Shown here piece after piece: positions 1-7,608 of a stretch of 13,198 nucleotides of DNA; position 1 is the stretch's first letter; every line of letters begins with the position of its first letter. The notes under the pieces are model-generated. The model saw only the letters and a list, made by a program, of their open reading frames with translations. It was not told where the DNA came from and did no database searches. The stretch comes from Opitutaceae bacterium (lineage in GTDB: Bacteria; Verrucomicrobiota; Verrucomicrobiia; Opitutales; Opitutaceae), in assembly GCA_005786775.1 (NCBI GenBank), contig SYDD01000054.1, positions 1-13,198 on the forward strand, written 5' to 3'. The position numbers were made by a program, and so were the translations under genes.

Positions 1-1747
1 GTTTGTACTCGTGCAGCCGCTTGATCTGTACATCGAAGAGCGCGTCGGGAGAAACATCGATCCCGCACTCGGCGCGGATCACCGCCGCGAGATCCGCCTT
101 GTTGGCGCGCTTGATGGCCATGAACTCGGCCTGAAATGCCGGGTCGTCCGCCCAGCGCTCCAGCCCGCGCAGACGGTCGAGGTCGCGCGGCCAGGCGTCG
201 CCCAGCTGCCGTGTAATCAGCGCAGCCAAGCGCGGGTTGCACTTCAGCAGCCAGCGCCGCGGCGTGATGCCGTTAGTCTTATTCTGAAAACGGCCCGGAT
301 AGAGCGCGTCGAACTCGGGGAACAGATGGCGGCGGAGCAGCGCCGTGTGGAGCGCGGCCACGCCGTTCACCGCGTGGGAGCCGACGACCGCGAGGTTGGC
401 CATCCGCACCGCCTTGCCCCCACCCTCCTCGATCAACGAGCAAGCCCGCTTCTTCGCGATCTCCCCTGGCCACTTGCGCTCCACCTCGGCCAGCACGCGG
501 TCGTTCACGGCGTAGATCAGCTGAAGATGCCGCGGCAAGACACGCTCGAAGAGGGCCACGCCCCACTTCTCGAGCGCCTCAGGCAGCAGGGTGGGGGTGG
601 TGTAGGCGAAGGTGCGGGAGACAATGTCCCAAGCGTGGTCCCACGTCAGTTGCTCCTCATCGATCAGCAAGCGCAGCAGCTCCACTACCGCAATTGCGGG
701 GTGGGTATCGTTCAGCTGGACCGCTACCTTGTCCGCAAAGTTGTCCCACGAGTTGCCCGGGATCCGGCGGTGGCGACGGATGATATCCCGCAGGGAGCAC
801 GCGACAAAGAAGTACTGCTGCACCAGACGAAGCTCCTTGCCGTTCTCGGTCTTATCGTTCGGATAAAGGACCTTGGAGACCGTCTCGCCCACAGCCTTCT
901 CGCGCACTGCTTCAACGTAGCCCCCGCTATTAAAGGCCGCGAGATCGAAGTCCTCCGTAGCCTTGGAGGCCCAGAGCCGCAGCAGGTTCACCGTCATCGT
1001 CCCAAAGCCAGCCACCGGGATGTCGCGAGGGACGCCGAGGATGGTCTTCGTATCAACCCAGCGGGGGCGGTAGTTGCCGCGGTCGTCGAACACGTTCTCC
1101 ACGCGGCCGTAGAGGCGGACCTCCTGCGTGTACTCGGGGCGAACCACCTCCCACGGATCGCCGAACAGCGTCCAGCTATCGGGATGCTCGACCTGATGCC
1201 CCTCGACAAAAGCCTGCCGGAACAGGCCGAACTCATAATAAATTCCATAGCCGAGCGCGGGGTAGTCCTGCGTGGCGAGCGAATCCAGGAAACAGGCCGC
1301 TAACCGGCCAAGGCCCCCGTTACCGAGCCCCATATCGACCTCTGACTCGCGCACTACGTCGAAATCCTGCCCGAGTTCGGCCAGCGCCTCGCGGGCGGTG
1401 TCGTAGAGGCCGGTCGCCAGCAAATTATTCCCGAACAATCGCCCCATCAGGTACTCGAGCGAGAAATAGTAGATGCGGCGAACGTTTTCCCGGTTATGCA
1501 CCGCCTGCGTCTGGATCAACCGTTCGTGGATACTATCGCGCAGCGCGAGGACGGTCGAGACCCACCAATCCCGCGGCGTGGCCGAGCTGGGATGGCGGGC
1601 GAGCGTCGAAACGAGGTGGCGCTGGATCAGGGCGCTCATCACGGCGGTGGTGCCTTCCGCCGGCGCTCCCCCATTCGCCGCCCCGCCATCGGTCGCGGCC
1701 GTCCGTGCGGTGCCCTTCGCTCCCTTGGATTTCGCTGCGTTTGCCAT
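1..1747 (-). CDS. glgP: Glycogen/starch phosphorylase, N-terminal 582 residues (3' end beyond window)
   Basis: PLP-dependent cytoplasmic enzyme that phosphorolyses alpha-1,4-glucan to glucose-1-phosphate (family GT35). The visible part contains hallmark stretches: IYYFSLEYLMGR near residue 95, GNGGLGRLAACFLDS near 140, VQLNDTHPAIAVVELL near 330, NKTNGITPRRWL near 490, and QIKRLHEYK at the very end of the window. The PLP lysine region lies beyond the left edge, so catalytic completeness cannot be judged. About 70% of a usual 800-850 residue protein is present, with no frameshift. The ATG at 1747 is preceded by GGAGAG four bases upstream. The first ~35 residues are Ala/Gly-rich and low complexity, before the conserved domain. 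It is the last visible gene of a minus-strand run, 54 bp after mutL. Glycogen versus maltodextrin preference cannot be decided from sequence. Confidence 0.95.
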   Translation of the reverse strand, partial: MANAAKSKGAKGTARTAATDGGAANGGAPAEGTTAVMSALIQRHLVSTLARHPSSATPRDWWVSTVLALRDSIHERLIQTQAVHNRENVRRIYYFSLEYLMGRLFGNNLLATGLYDTAREALAELGQDFDVVRESEVDMGLGNGGLGRLAACFLDSLATQDYPALGYGIYYEFGLFRQAFVEGHQVEHPDSWTLFGDPWEVVRPEYTQEVRLYGRVENVFDDRGNYRPRWVDTKTILGVPRDIPVAGFGTMTVNLLRLWASKATEDFDLAAFNSGGYVEAVREKAVGETVSKVLYPNDKTENGKELRLVQQYFFVACSLRDIIRRHRRIPGNSWDNFADKVAVQLNDTHPAIAVVELLRLLIDEEQLTWDHAWDIVSRTFAYTTPTLLPEALEKWGVALFERVLPRHLQLIYAVNDRVLAEVERKWPGEIAKKRACSLIEEGGGKAVRMANLAVVGSHAVNGVAALHTALLRRHLFPEFDALYPGRFQNKTNGITPRRWLLKCNPRLAALITRQLGDAWPRDLDRLRGLERWADDPAFQAEFMAIKRANKADLAAVIRAECGIDVSPDALFDVQIKRLHEYK

Positions 1748-1751
1748 AGGA

Positions 1752-1757
1752 CTCTCC
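1752..1757 (-). promoter_or_regulatory. Ribosome binding site of glgP (GGAGAG)
   Basis: On the minus strand GGAGAG lies four bases before the ATG at 1747. It supports that ATG as the start and suggests glgP is translated independently of mutL. Confidence 0.55.
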
Positions 1758-1801
1758 GAACCTGTAGAAAGAACCGTGCCAGCGCGAGCCCCGCCTCGCG
1801 G

Positions 1802-3604
1802 TTATTTCTGAAAACGGCGCGCCAACTCCCCGTGGTTCAGCTCAATATAGGTGGGTCGGCCTGACGGACTCGTCATGGGGCTTGGGGTGGCGAAGAGCTC
1901 CGCGAGCAGGCCGCGGACCTCTGTCTCGCCGGTCGCGGCTGGGAGCCGCACCGCCTTAGCCACCGCCAAACGGGCCAGCTCCTCGCGCGCGAGACCGAGC
2001 TCATCGTGGGGTAGCCGGCCATCCCGACAAGCGCCGAGGAACTCGCGCAGGAACGGCTCGGCATCGGCCGGCTCCATCCAGGCCGGGATCGCCTCGATCC
2101 GGAAAAAATTGCGGCCGAACTCGGCCACCTCGAATGCGTGCCGACCCAAAAAGGCGGTGCGATCGAGCAGCATCGCCGCCGCAATGGCGTCTAGCTCCAC
2201 CGGTTGGGGAAGGAGCAGCCGCTGGCTCGGCACCTCGCCGGCCTGGAACTGGCCGCGCAGCCGCTCGTACCACACACGCTCATGCGCGGCGCGCCGGTCG
2301 AGCAACACTAGGCCAGCGGGCGTCTCGAAAAGCACGTAACTGCCGTGCGCCACGCCAACGTAACGCCACGACGGCGCCACCCGCGGGACCGCCTCGGGCG
2401 CCGCCAACGGACCTGGCGCGGAGGGGGCAGATGTGGACGCTCCCGCGGACGGCAGGGCGAACCGAGCCGCGGGCGACTCCGGCACCGTCGGGTGCGCGAA
2501 CGCGACCGGGGCGATCCGCGCCGGAACGCTCGCGACCGCGGCGGCCGAAGCCGGAGCGGGATCCGCAGCCGGCAGATTACCAGCGGAGGGAACCGCGGCG
2601 GCCGCAGGCGGTTCGGCCAGCTCCCGCAGGCGCGATAGCACCGAGCGGATCACGAACCCACGCACCTGCGGCTCGCTGCGAAACCGCACCTCACGCTTCG
2701 CCGGATGCACATTGACGTCCACCGCCGCCGGGTCGCAGCGGAGGAAGACGAACGCGAGCGGGTACCGGCCGCGCGGCACGGATTCGTGGTAGCTTTCGAT
2801 CAGCGCGTAATTGAGCGTGCGGCTGTCGACGGGACGGCCGTTCACGAACACGAGCATCTCGTGCCGGGTCGGCCGACCCACGCCGGGCCGCCCGACCACG
2901 CCCTCGAGGCGCAGGCCGGGTTCCTCCGCGGCGATCGGCACGGCGAGCGCCGCCAACTCGCGACCGAAGATCTCACCGACCCGGTCCGCGAGCGTGCGGC
3001 ACTCCGGAGAACGGAAGACGATCCGCCCGTCCTCGACCAAGGTGAAAGCCGTAGCCGGGCACGCCAGCGCGTAGAGACGGACACAATGGATGATGTGCGC
3101 CGCCTCGGTCGCGTCCGTCTTGAGGAACTTCCTCCGCGCGGGGAGCGAGTTGAACAGGTGTGCGACCTCGATCGAGGTGCCCGGGGCGCGGCCGCAGTCG
3201 CGGACGTGGAGGAGACGGCCCCCGTTGATCAACACCTCGGTGCCCGCAGGATCCTCCGGCGTGCGGGTCTGCAGGGTGAAACGGGACACGCTCGCGATCG
3301 AGGGGAGCGCCTCTCCGCGGAAACCGTAGCTCACAAGTTGGTCCAGGTCTCCAGCCTCGGTGATTTTGCTGGTCGCGTGGCGCTCAATGGCCAGCAGCGC
3401 GTCATCGCGGCCCATTCCGTGGCCATTGTCCTCGACCCGCATCAGCGCGCGCCCGCCCTGCCGAAATTCTACCGCGATCCGGGTAGCTCCCGCATCGAGG
3501 GCGTTCTCGATCAATTCCTTCACCACCGCTGCGGGCCGCTCGATAACCTCGCCCGCGGCGATCTGGTTCGCCACGCGGTCGGGAAGAATACGGACTTTGG
3601 CCAT
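1802..3604 (-). CDS. mutL: DNA mismatch repair ATPase MutL, endonuclease site degenerate
   Basis: 600-residue MutL, the ATP-dependent matchmaker linking MutS mismatch recognition to downstream repair. The N-terminal GHKL ATPase is intact: ELIENALDAGA (residues 30-40, catalytic Glu30 and Asn34), DNGHGMG (59-65), ATSKI (77-81), GFRGEAL (94-100), PGTSIEV (141-147), then VNVHPAKREVRF (297-308) in the transducer domain. An Ala/Pro/Ser-rich linker covers about 332-408, followed by the C-terminal dimerisation domain. The usual endonuclease motif DQHAxxExxxxE reads DRRAAHERVWYE at 436-447, and the CPHGRP motif reads SPSGRP at 579-584. The metal-binding residues are therefore missing and nicking activity is unlikely. 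The start at 3604 (MAKVRILPDRVANQIAAGEV) matches the universal MutL N-terminus. The frame stays open upstream to 4198 but that stretch is not MutL-like. It lies 32 bp after the MFS gene. Confidence 0.96.
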   Translation of the reverse strand: MAKVRILPDRVANQIAAGEVIERPAAVVKELIENALDAGATRIAVEFRQGGRALMRVEDNGHGMGRDDALLAIERHATSKITEAGDLDQLVSYGFRGEALPSIASVSRFTLQTRTPEDPAGTEVLINGGRLLHVRDCGRAPGTSIEVAHLFNSLPARRKFLKTDATEAAHIIHCVRLYALACPATAFTLVEDGRIVFRSPECRTLADRVGEIFGRELAALAVPIAAEEPGLRLEGVVGRPGVGRPTRHEMLVFVNGRPVDSRTLNYALIESYHESVPRGRYPLAFVFLRCDPAAVDVNVHPAKREVRFRSEPQVRGFVIRSVLSRLRELAEPPAAAAVPSAGNLPAADPAPASAAAVASVPARIAPVAFAHPTVPESPAARFALPSAGASTSAPSAPGPLAAPEAVPRVAPSWRYVGVAHGSYVLFETPAGLVLLDRRAAHERVWYERLRGQFQAGEVPSQRLLLPQPVELDAIAAAMLLDRTAFLGRHAFEVAEFGRNFFRIEAIPAWMEPADAEPFLREFLGACRDGRLPHDELGLAREELARLAVAKAVRLPAATGETEVRGLLAELFATPSPMTSPSGRPTYIELNHGELARRFQK

Positions 3605-3608
3605 CGCG

Positions 3609-3613
3609 CCCTT
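3609..3613 (-). promoter_or_regulatory. Ribosome binding site of mutL (AAGGG)
   Basis: AAGGG on the minus strand ends four bases before the ATG at 3604. It favours this internal ATG over the far-upstream starts in the same open frame. Confidence 0.45.
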
Positions 3614-3636
3614 GCTCGACGTTCTCCGCCCCGGCG

Positions 3637-5043
3637 TCAACCCCGCGAAGGCCCATCCGCCGGTGGAACCTCCACGCGCGGGGGCGGGGCCCGGTGGTCG
3701 ACGAGGCTCGCGAGGTAGGTCATCGCGCGGAAGGGACGCAGGATCGCATTGCCGATCAGCAGCGGTTCCACCGGGTGGCCGCGGTCCTCCGGCAACCGCG
3801 CGATGAGCTGCGACAGCACCAGCGCGCCCACTACGACGGAGAGAAAAAAGAGCTGGAAGATCGCGGGATCGATCCCCCGGCCACCCTCCGCCTTCAGCAC
3901 GAGGCCCCACAGGATGGGCGCGAGGCCGCCGAGGACCGCTGTGAATGCGCCGTGGATCGAGACCGCCAGAGTGCGATCTCGCTCCCCAGTGGCCTTCGGT
4001 AGGTATTGGAGATTCGCCATCACCCACACGGCTGCCGCGAGGCCGAGCAGGAAGTACGAGGTCAGCAGCGCGGGGATCCCGCCGGCGCCCCACTCGAGAA
4101 AGACCCACCAATAAGCCGCGACGACCGCGTAGAGCCCGAGCGCGAGCAGAAAGAACGGGCGCGCCCCCAGCTCGTCGATCCTCCGCCGCAGGATCCAAGC
4201 GGCCGCCATCACCCCCGCGTACCGCGCCACCTCAAAGACCATGATCTGCGCCGTGGAAAGTCCCGGCCCGACCTTCAGGTAGTAAGCTGCGAACGGCGGC
4301 AGAGGCGTCACGATCGCGGCGCCGGCCCCCGCAAGCCAGACGTATTTCCGAAAGACCGAAGGCGCGAACAAGTGTCGCGGCGTGTCCCGTAGCACTTCGC
4401 GGAGGCTAACCGGCGCCGGCCGCGGCGCGTCCGGCAACTGGCGCAGGGAATAATAGCTGACGAAGGCCCCGGCCAGGGCGATGAGGTACTGGATCAGCAA
4501 TGCCCAGTAGACCGGCAGCGCCGCGAACAAGCCGGCGCAGGCCAGCAGCGTGCCCACGCTCGCCACCGCGGAGGCGAACTGGTCGCTCCCAAAGTAACGC
4601 CCCCGGACCCGTTCCGGCAGGATCGCGTAAAACCAGGAGATGCCCGAGGCCGCCCCGATCGAGCGGAACAGGCAGAACAGGAAGACGCTCCACACGAGGG
4701 TGTCCGCCATCCACGGCCGCGGCCCCCGGAGCGCCAGCGCCGCCAGCACCGCCGGGACCGCGAGGAACACCGCCCGCGTCCGCCACCCGCCGAGCATTAC
4801 CGCCTTGAAGCCGTACCGGGGCAGCAGCGCGGTGGAGAGGATCTGCACCGGGGTGAGGACGAAGACGAAGGAATAGGCGAGGCCGACCTGGAACGGCGTC
4901 GCCCCCAGTTCCTCGGCGAAGAGGACCATCGGGGTGCCGATGCCGATCTGCCACGCGATCGCGTTGAAGAACGCGAAGACAAGGCCGGGCCGGAACGGGG
5001 CCAACTCGGGGTCGGTCCGCGCGGTGGGAAAGAGCGCGCGCAT
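3637..5043 (-). CDS. MFS transporter, 12 predicted transmembrane helices, substrate unknown
   Basis: 468-residue inner-membrane permease of the major facilitator superfamily. Twelve hydrophobic segments can be counted, six on each side of a polar central loop (about residues 200-230, containing LREVLRDTPRHLF). The loop after helix 2 (YGFKAVMLGGWRTR) resembles the MFS motif A region. Between helices 4 and 5 the stretch WFYAILPERVRGRYFG carries the P..RGRYFG signature of a widespread uncharacterised bacterial MFS group. The C-terminal ~45 residues are a Pro-rich cytoplasmic tail. A GTG at 5046 directly precedes the ATG at 5043. The ATG is chosen because GGAG (5048-5051) is four bases from it but only one base from the GTG. 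It sits 77 bp downstream of argH and 32 bp upstream of mutL. Neither neighbour indicates a substrate. Confidence 0.9.
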   Translation of the reverse strand: MRALFPTARTDPELAPFRPGLVFAFFNAIAWQIGIGTPMVLFAEELGATPFQVGLAYSFVFVLTPVQILSTALLPRYGFKAVMLGGWRTRAVFLAVPAVLAALALRGPRPWMADTLVWSVFLFCLFRSIGAASGISWFYAILPERVRGRYFGSDQFASAVASVGTLLACAGLFAALPVYWALLIQYLIALAGAFVSYYSLRQLPDAPRPAPVSLREVLRDTPRHLFAPSVFRKYVWLAGAGAAIVTPLPPFAAYYLKVGPGLSTAQIMVFEVARYAGVMAAAWILRRRIDELGARPFFLLALGLYAVVAAYWWVFLEWGAGGIPALLTSYFLLGLAAAVWVMANLQYLPKATGERDRTLAVSIHGAFTAVLGGLAPILWGLVLKAEGGRGIDPAIFQLFFLSVVVGALVLSQLIARLPEDRGHPVEPLLIGNAILRPFRAMTYLASLVDHRAPPPRVEVPPADGPSRG

Positions 5044-5047
5044 CACG

Positions 5048-5051
5048 CTCC
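5048..5051 (-). promoter_or_regulatory. Ribosome binding site of the MFS gene (GGAG), decides the start
   Basis: GGAG on the minus strand leaves four bases before the ATG at 5043 and only one before the adjacent GTG at 5046. The ATG is therefore the better start. Confidence 0.5.
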
Positions 5052-5120
5052 GGCCGGGGCCGTTTCAACTCGCCACCCCGCCGCCCCATCCCGGCGCGGC
5101 CGCCTGCCCGCCCCGCGCAC

Positions 5121-6521
5121 TTAGCGGAGCTCCCGGCGCCAGTGCGCCAGCTGGCGGGCCACCTGGGCAGGACCAGGCATCCCGGTGCCCCGGCGCTTGG
5201 CCATCGCCCGGCGCAGATCGAACACCGTCGCCCAGTCCGCGCCAAACCCCGGATGCACCGCCCGCACCTCCGCCGTCGGCAGCCGGTCGAGGGCCACGCC
5301 CGCCTTCTCCGCCAGCCGCACCACCGCGCCGACAGCGTGGTGCGCCTCCCGGAACGGCACCCCCCGCTCCACCAGATAGTCCGCGAGGTCGGTCGCCAGC
5401 AGCGCCGGATCCGCCACCGCCGCGGCGCACTGGTCCGCCCGCACCCGCAGGCCGCCGAGGGTCCCCGCCAGCACCTCGGCGCACAGCGCGACCTGATCGA
5501 AGGTGTCAAACACCGGCGGTTTGTCCTCCTGCAGGTCCCGGTTGTAGGTCAGCGGCAAGCCCTTCGCCAGGGTGAGCAGGGTCTGCAGGTTGCCCTGCAG
5601 CCGCGCCGCCTTGCCGCGCAGCAGCTCGCAGGAGTCCGGGTTCTTCTTCTGCGGCATTAGCGACGAGCCGGTGCAGAAGGCATCCGGCAGGTCCACGAAC
5701 CGGAACTCCGCGCTGGCCCAGAGGATCAGGTCCTCGGCGATGCGCGAGAGATGGACGCCGAAAACGGCGCCCGCCGCCGCGAAATCGAGGAACAGGTCGC
5801 GGTCGGCCACGGTGTCCATCGAGTTGCGCGTCACGCGCGCCTTGCCCTTGACGTCGACAAAGCCGAGCGCCCGCGCGGTGAATTCACGGTCGATCGGCAG
5901 CGTGGTGCCCGCGATCGCGCCGGCGCCCAGCGGGCACCAGTTCGCGCGCTCCGCCACGTCACCCAGCCGCCCGTGGTCCCGATCTAGCATCTCCATCCAC
6001 GCCAGCAGGTGGTGCGCGAATAGGACCGGCTGCGCCCGCTGCAGGTGCGTGTAGCCGGGGATGAGCACGTCGCGGTTGGCCTCCGCCAGTGCGAGCAGCG
6101 CGCGCTGCGCCCCGCGGATCCGCGCCCGTAGCTCTCCGCAGGCGTACTTAAAAAAGAGCCGCATGTCAGTCGCGACCTGGTCGTTGCGGCTCCGCGCCGT
6201 GTGTAGCTTCGCTGCGGCCGGTACCCGCTTGGTCAGCGCCTGCTCGATGTTCATGTGGACATCCTCCAGCCGGGTGTCCCACGTAAACTGTCCCGCCGCG
6301 ATCTCCCGCCCAATCGCGGCCAGCCCGCGGTGAATCGCCGCTCGCTCCCGCTCCGAGATCAGCCCGACGTGCGCGAGCATGGCCGCGTGCGCCTGACTCC
6401 CCTGAATGTCGAAAGGCGCCAGGCGGCGATCAAATGAGACCGACTCGCTGAAGCGAAGCATCAGCTCGGCGGGACCGGCGGAGAACCGACCGCCCCAGGT
6501 GGCGTGGGAGGACTTGGCCAT
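5121..6521 (-). CDS. argH: Argininosuccinate lyase
   Basis: 466-residue cytoplasmic enzyme of the fumarase/aspartase superfamily. It cleaves argininosuccinate to arginine and fumarate, the last step of arginine biosynthesis, and acts as a homotetramer in this family. Signature stretches are all present: MAKSSHATWGGRF at the N-terminus, EDVHMNIE (86-93), HTARSRNDQ (107-115), GYTHLQRAQP (156-165, with the catalytic His of the family), GSSLMPQKKNPD (285-296, the flexible signature loop with the catalytic Ser), and LTYNRDLQEDKP after about 324. Length is standard (about 460). The start at 6521 matches the family N-terminus. The open frame runs to 6734 but the extra 71 residues are Arg/Ala-rich and lack homology-like features. 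No strong Shine-Dalgarno is visible before this ATG. It heads the minus-strand run towards the MFS gene and is divergent from the small secreted-protein gene, 97 bp away. Confidence 0.97.
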   Translation of the reverse strand: MAKSSHATWGGRFSAGPAELMLRFSESVSFDRRLAPFDIQGSQAHAAMLAHVGLISERERAAIHRGLAAIGREIAAGQFTWDTRLEDVHMNIEQALTKRVPAAAKLHTARSRNDQVATDMRLFFKYACGELRARIRGAQRALLALAEANRDVLIPGYTHLQRAQPVLFAHHLLAWMEMLDRDHGRLGDVAERANWCPLGAGAIAGTTLPIDREFTARALGFVDVKGKARVTRNSMDTVADRDLFLDFAAAGAVFGVHLSRIAEDLILWASAEFRFVDLPDAFCTGSSLMPQKKNPDSCELLRGKAARLQGNLQTLLTLAKGLPLTYNRDLQEDKPPVFDTFDQVALCAEVLAGTLGGLRVRADQCAAAVADPALLATDLADYLVERGVPFREAHHAVGAVVRLAEKAGVALDRLPTAEVRAVHPGFGADWATVFDLRRAMAKRRGTGMPGPAQVARQLAHWRRELR

Positions 6522-6618
6522 GAAGGACAGGTGATGCGCGCCGCCTCCGCGCCCTGCAACGCGAAACCAGACTGCTCCAACCTTGCCCAGCACCCGGTCA
6601 CGCGCCCAACTTCGGCCG

Positions 6619-7101
6619 ATGCGACGCCGGCTGCGATCCGCCCTTTCCGCCCTCGCCTTGCTGCTGCTCGCGCCGCTCCAAGCCGCCGCTACCCTACCCA
6701 CCCGCGCCGAGGTCGACCCGGCGTGGACTTCCATCTATGTCGGCGCCGTTACACTCCGCACGAGTCCGTTCACCCGTGGGCCGGAGAGCGCATTCAACGC
6801 CACATACACCGCCCGAGTGATCCCCTACTTCCCCGCCAACGAGGCGGGTGTGATTTCGATCACGGTACCGGATGCAGACCTGACGCGCCTGTTCGCCGGC
6901 GAAGCCGTGGAATTCACGGGCGCCGCCCGCAACGGGCAGGGCGAGGAACGCTTCGTCTCGGGTCGCGCGATCCCCATCGACCCTCGCCACGGAAGATTAA
7001 AGGTGAGGGTCCGCGTCTCGCCTCGGATCGAGCTCATCTTCAACACGACCTACCGCTTCCCCGAGGCGGCACCCGCCGCCGTCACGCCCACTGGAACGTG
7101 A
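6619..7101 (+). CDS. Small secreted protein of unknown function
   Basis: 160-residue protein I do not recognise. The N-terminus (MRRRLRSALSALALLLLAPLQAAA) is a textbook Sec signal peptide: Arg-rich, then a Leu/Ala core, then A-A-A at 22-24 as a probable cleavage site. The mature part is rich in alternating hydrophobic/polar stretches (ARVIPYFPANEAGVISITV, RLKVRVRVSPRIELIFN), suggesting an all-beta fold, and has no cysteine. It is probably exported to the periplasm or attached at the cell surface. An upstream in-frame TTG at 6583 would put twelve residues before the signal peptide, so the ATG at 6619 is preferred; no clear RBS supports either. It is divergent from argH, and its last 20 bases overlap the 3' end of the convergent OsmC gene. 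Confidence 0.75.
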   Translation: MRRRLRSALSALALLLLAPLQAAATLPTRAEVDPAWTSIYVGAVTLRTSPFTRGPESAFNATYTARVIPYFPANEAGVISITVPDADLTRLFAGEAVEFTGAARNGQGEERFVSGRAIPIDPRHGRLKVRVRVSPRIELIFNTTYRFPEAAPAAVTPTGT

Positions 7102-7489
7102 TCGGCGCATCGATGTCGGGATGGAGGCTGCGGTGCACGGGACAGGCCCGCGCGGCGCCCATCAGCGGTTGTGCCGCCGGGTGATCAGCGGCTAGTGGCA
7201 CGTGGACCTCGGTGACCAGTCGGCCAATGCGCCGCGGCAGGTCGGGCGCCATCTCCTTGCGCACGGAAAAGGTCAGCCCGCGCAACTCGACCCCGTGCTT
7301 GCGCGCCGCGATGGCCATCGTCGTAGCGATGCACGTGCCCAGTGCGGTCGCGACCAGATCGGTCGGGGAGAAGGCTTCGCCCTGTCCCTGATTGTCGCGC
7401 GGGGCGTCGGTCTGGAGCACGGACCCGGAAGGCCCGTGCCGCACGCTGCAGTGGAGGTTGCCCTGGTAACGCCCGGTGATCTCGACCAT
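7082..7489 (-). CDS. OsmC/Ohr-family protein
   Basis: 135-residue cytoplasmic protein of the OsmC superfamily, whose characterised members reduce organic hydroperoxides with a cysteine pair. Features seen are the SPTDLVATALGTCIATTMA stretch with Cys53 at the start of the central helix, and ARACPVHRSL with Cys116, the second conserved Cys position. The spacing and the CPVHRSL form resemble the YhfA-like subgroup more than Ohr proper, so peroxidase activity is plausible but not certain. The ATG at 7489 is chosen because the conserved fold begins there (MVEITGRYQGNLHC) and TGAGG lies eight bases upstream. The frame is open for 58 more codons upstream, but these are low-complexity and Arg/Gly-rich. 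It is divergent from the SGNH hydrolase gene (119 bp apart) and convergent with the secreted-protein gene. Confidence 0.88.
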   Translation of the reverse strand: MVEITGRYQGNLHCSVRHGPSGSVLQTDAPRDNQGQGEAFSPTDLVATALGTCIATTMAIAARKHGVELRGLTFSVRKEMAPDLPRRIGRLVTEVHVPLAADHPAAQPLMGAARACPVHRSLHPDIDAPITFQWA

Positions 7490-7497
7490 CTCCGGAG

Positions 7498-7502
7498 CCT
7501 CA
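7498..7502 (-). promoter_or_regulatory. Ribosome binding site of the OsmC-family gene (TGAGG)
   Basis: TGAGG on the minus strand leaves eight bases before the ATG at 7489. A GGAG directly abutting the ATG is too close to serve. It supports the short form of the protein. Confidence 0.45.
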
Positions 7503-7608
7503 CCCAACTTTCGACGCCCCGCAATCCCAAGGTCACGCTCCAGCGGGATGGGCGGGAAAGTGTTTCCTTGGCGGCGCCCGCCTGCTTTAACTGCTTCGCC
7601 CTCCTCTG

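Noticed and set aside
11..1303. 430-codon plus-strand open frame
   Set aside because: Antisense shadow of glgP, whose minus-strand product has multiple phosphorylase motifs.
2705..3718. 337-codon plus-strand open frame
   Set aside because: Antisense shadow of mutL with no domain signal.
3605..4198. 198-residue N-terminal extension of MutL
   Set aside because: It overlaps the MFS gene in another frame. The conserved MutL N-terminus begins exactly at 3604 and has its own ribosome binding site.
6522..6734. 71-residue N-terminal extension of ArgH
   Set aside because: It is Arg/Ser-rich, overlaps the divergent secreted-protein gene, and precedes the standard ArgH start.
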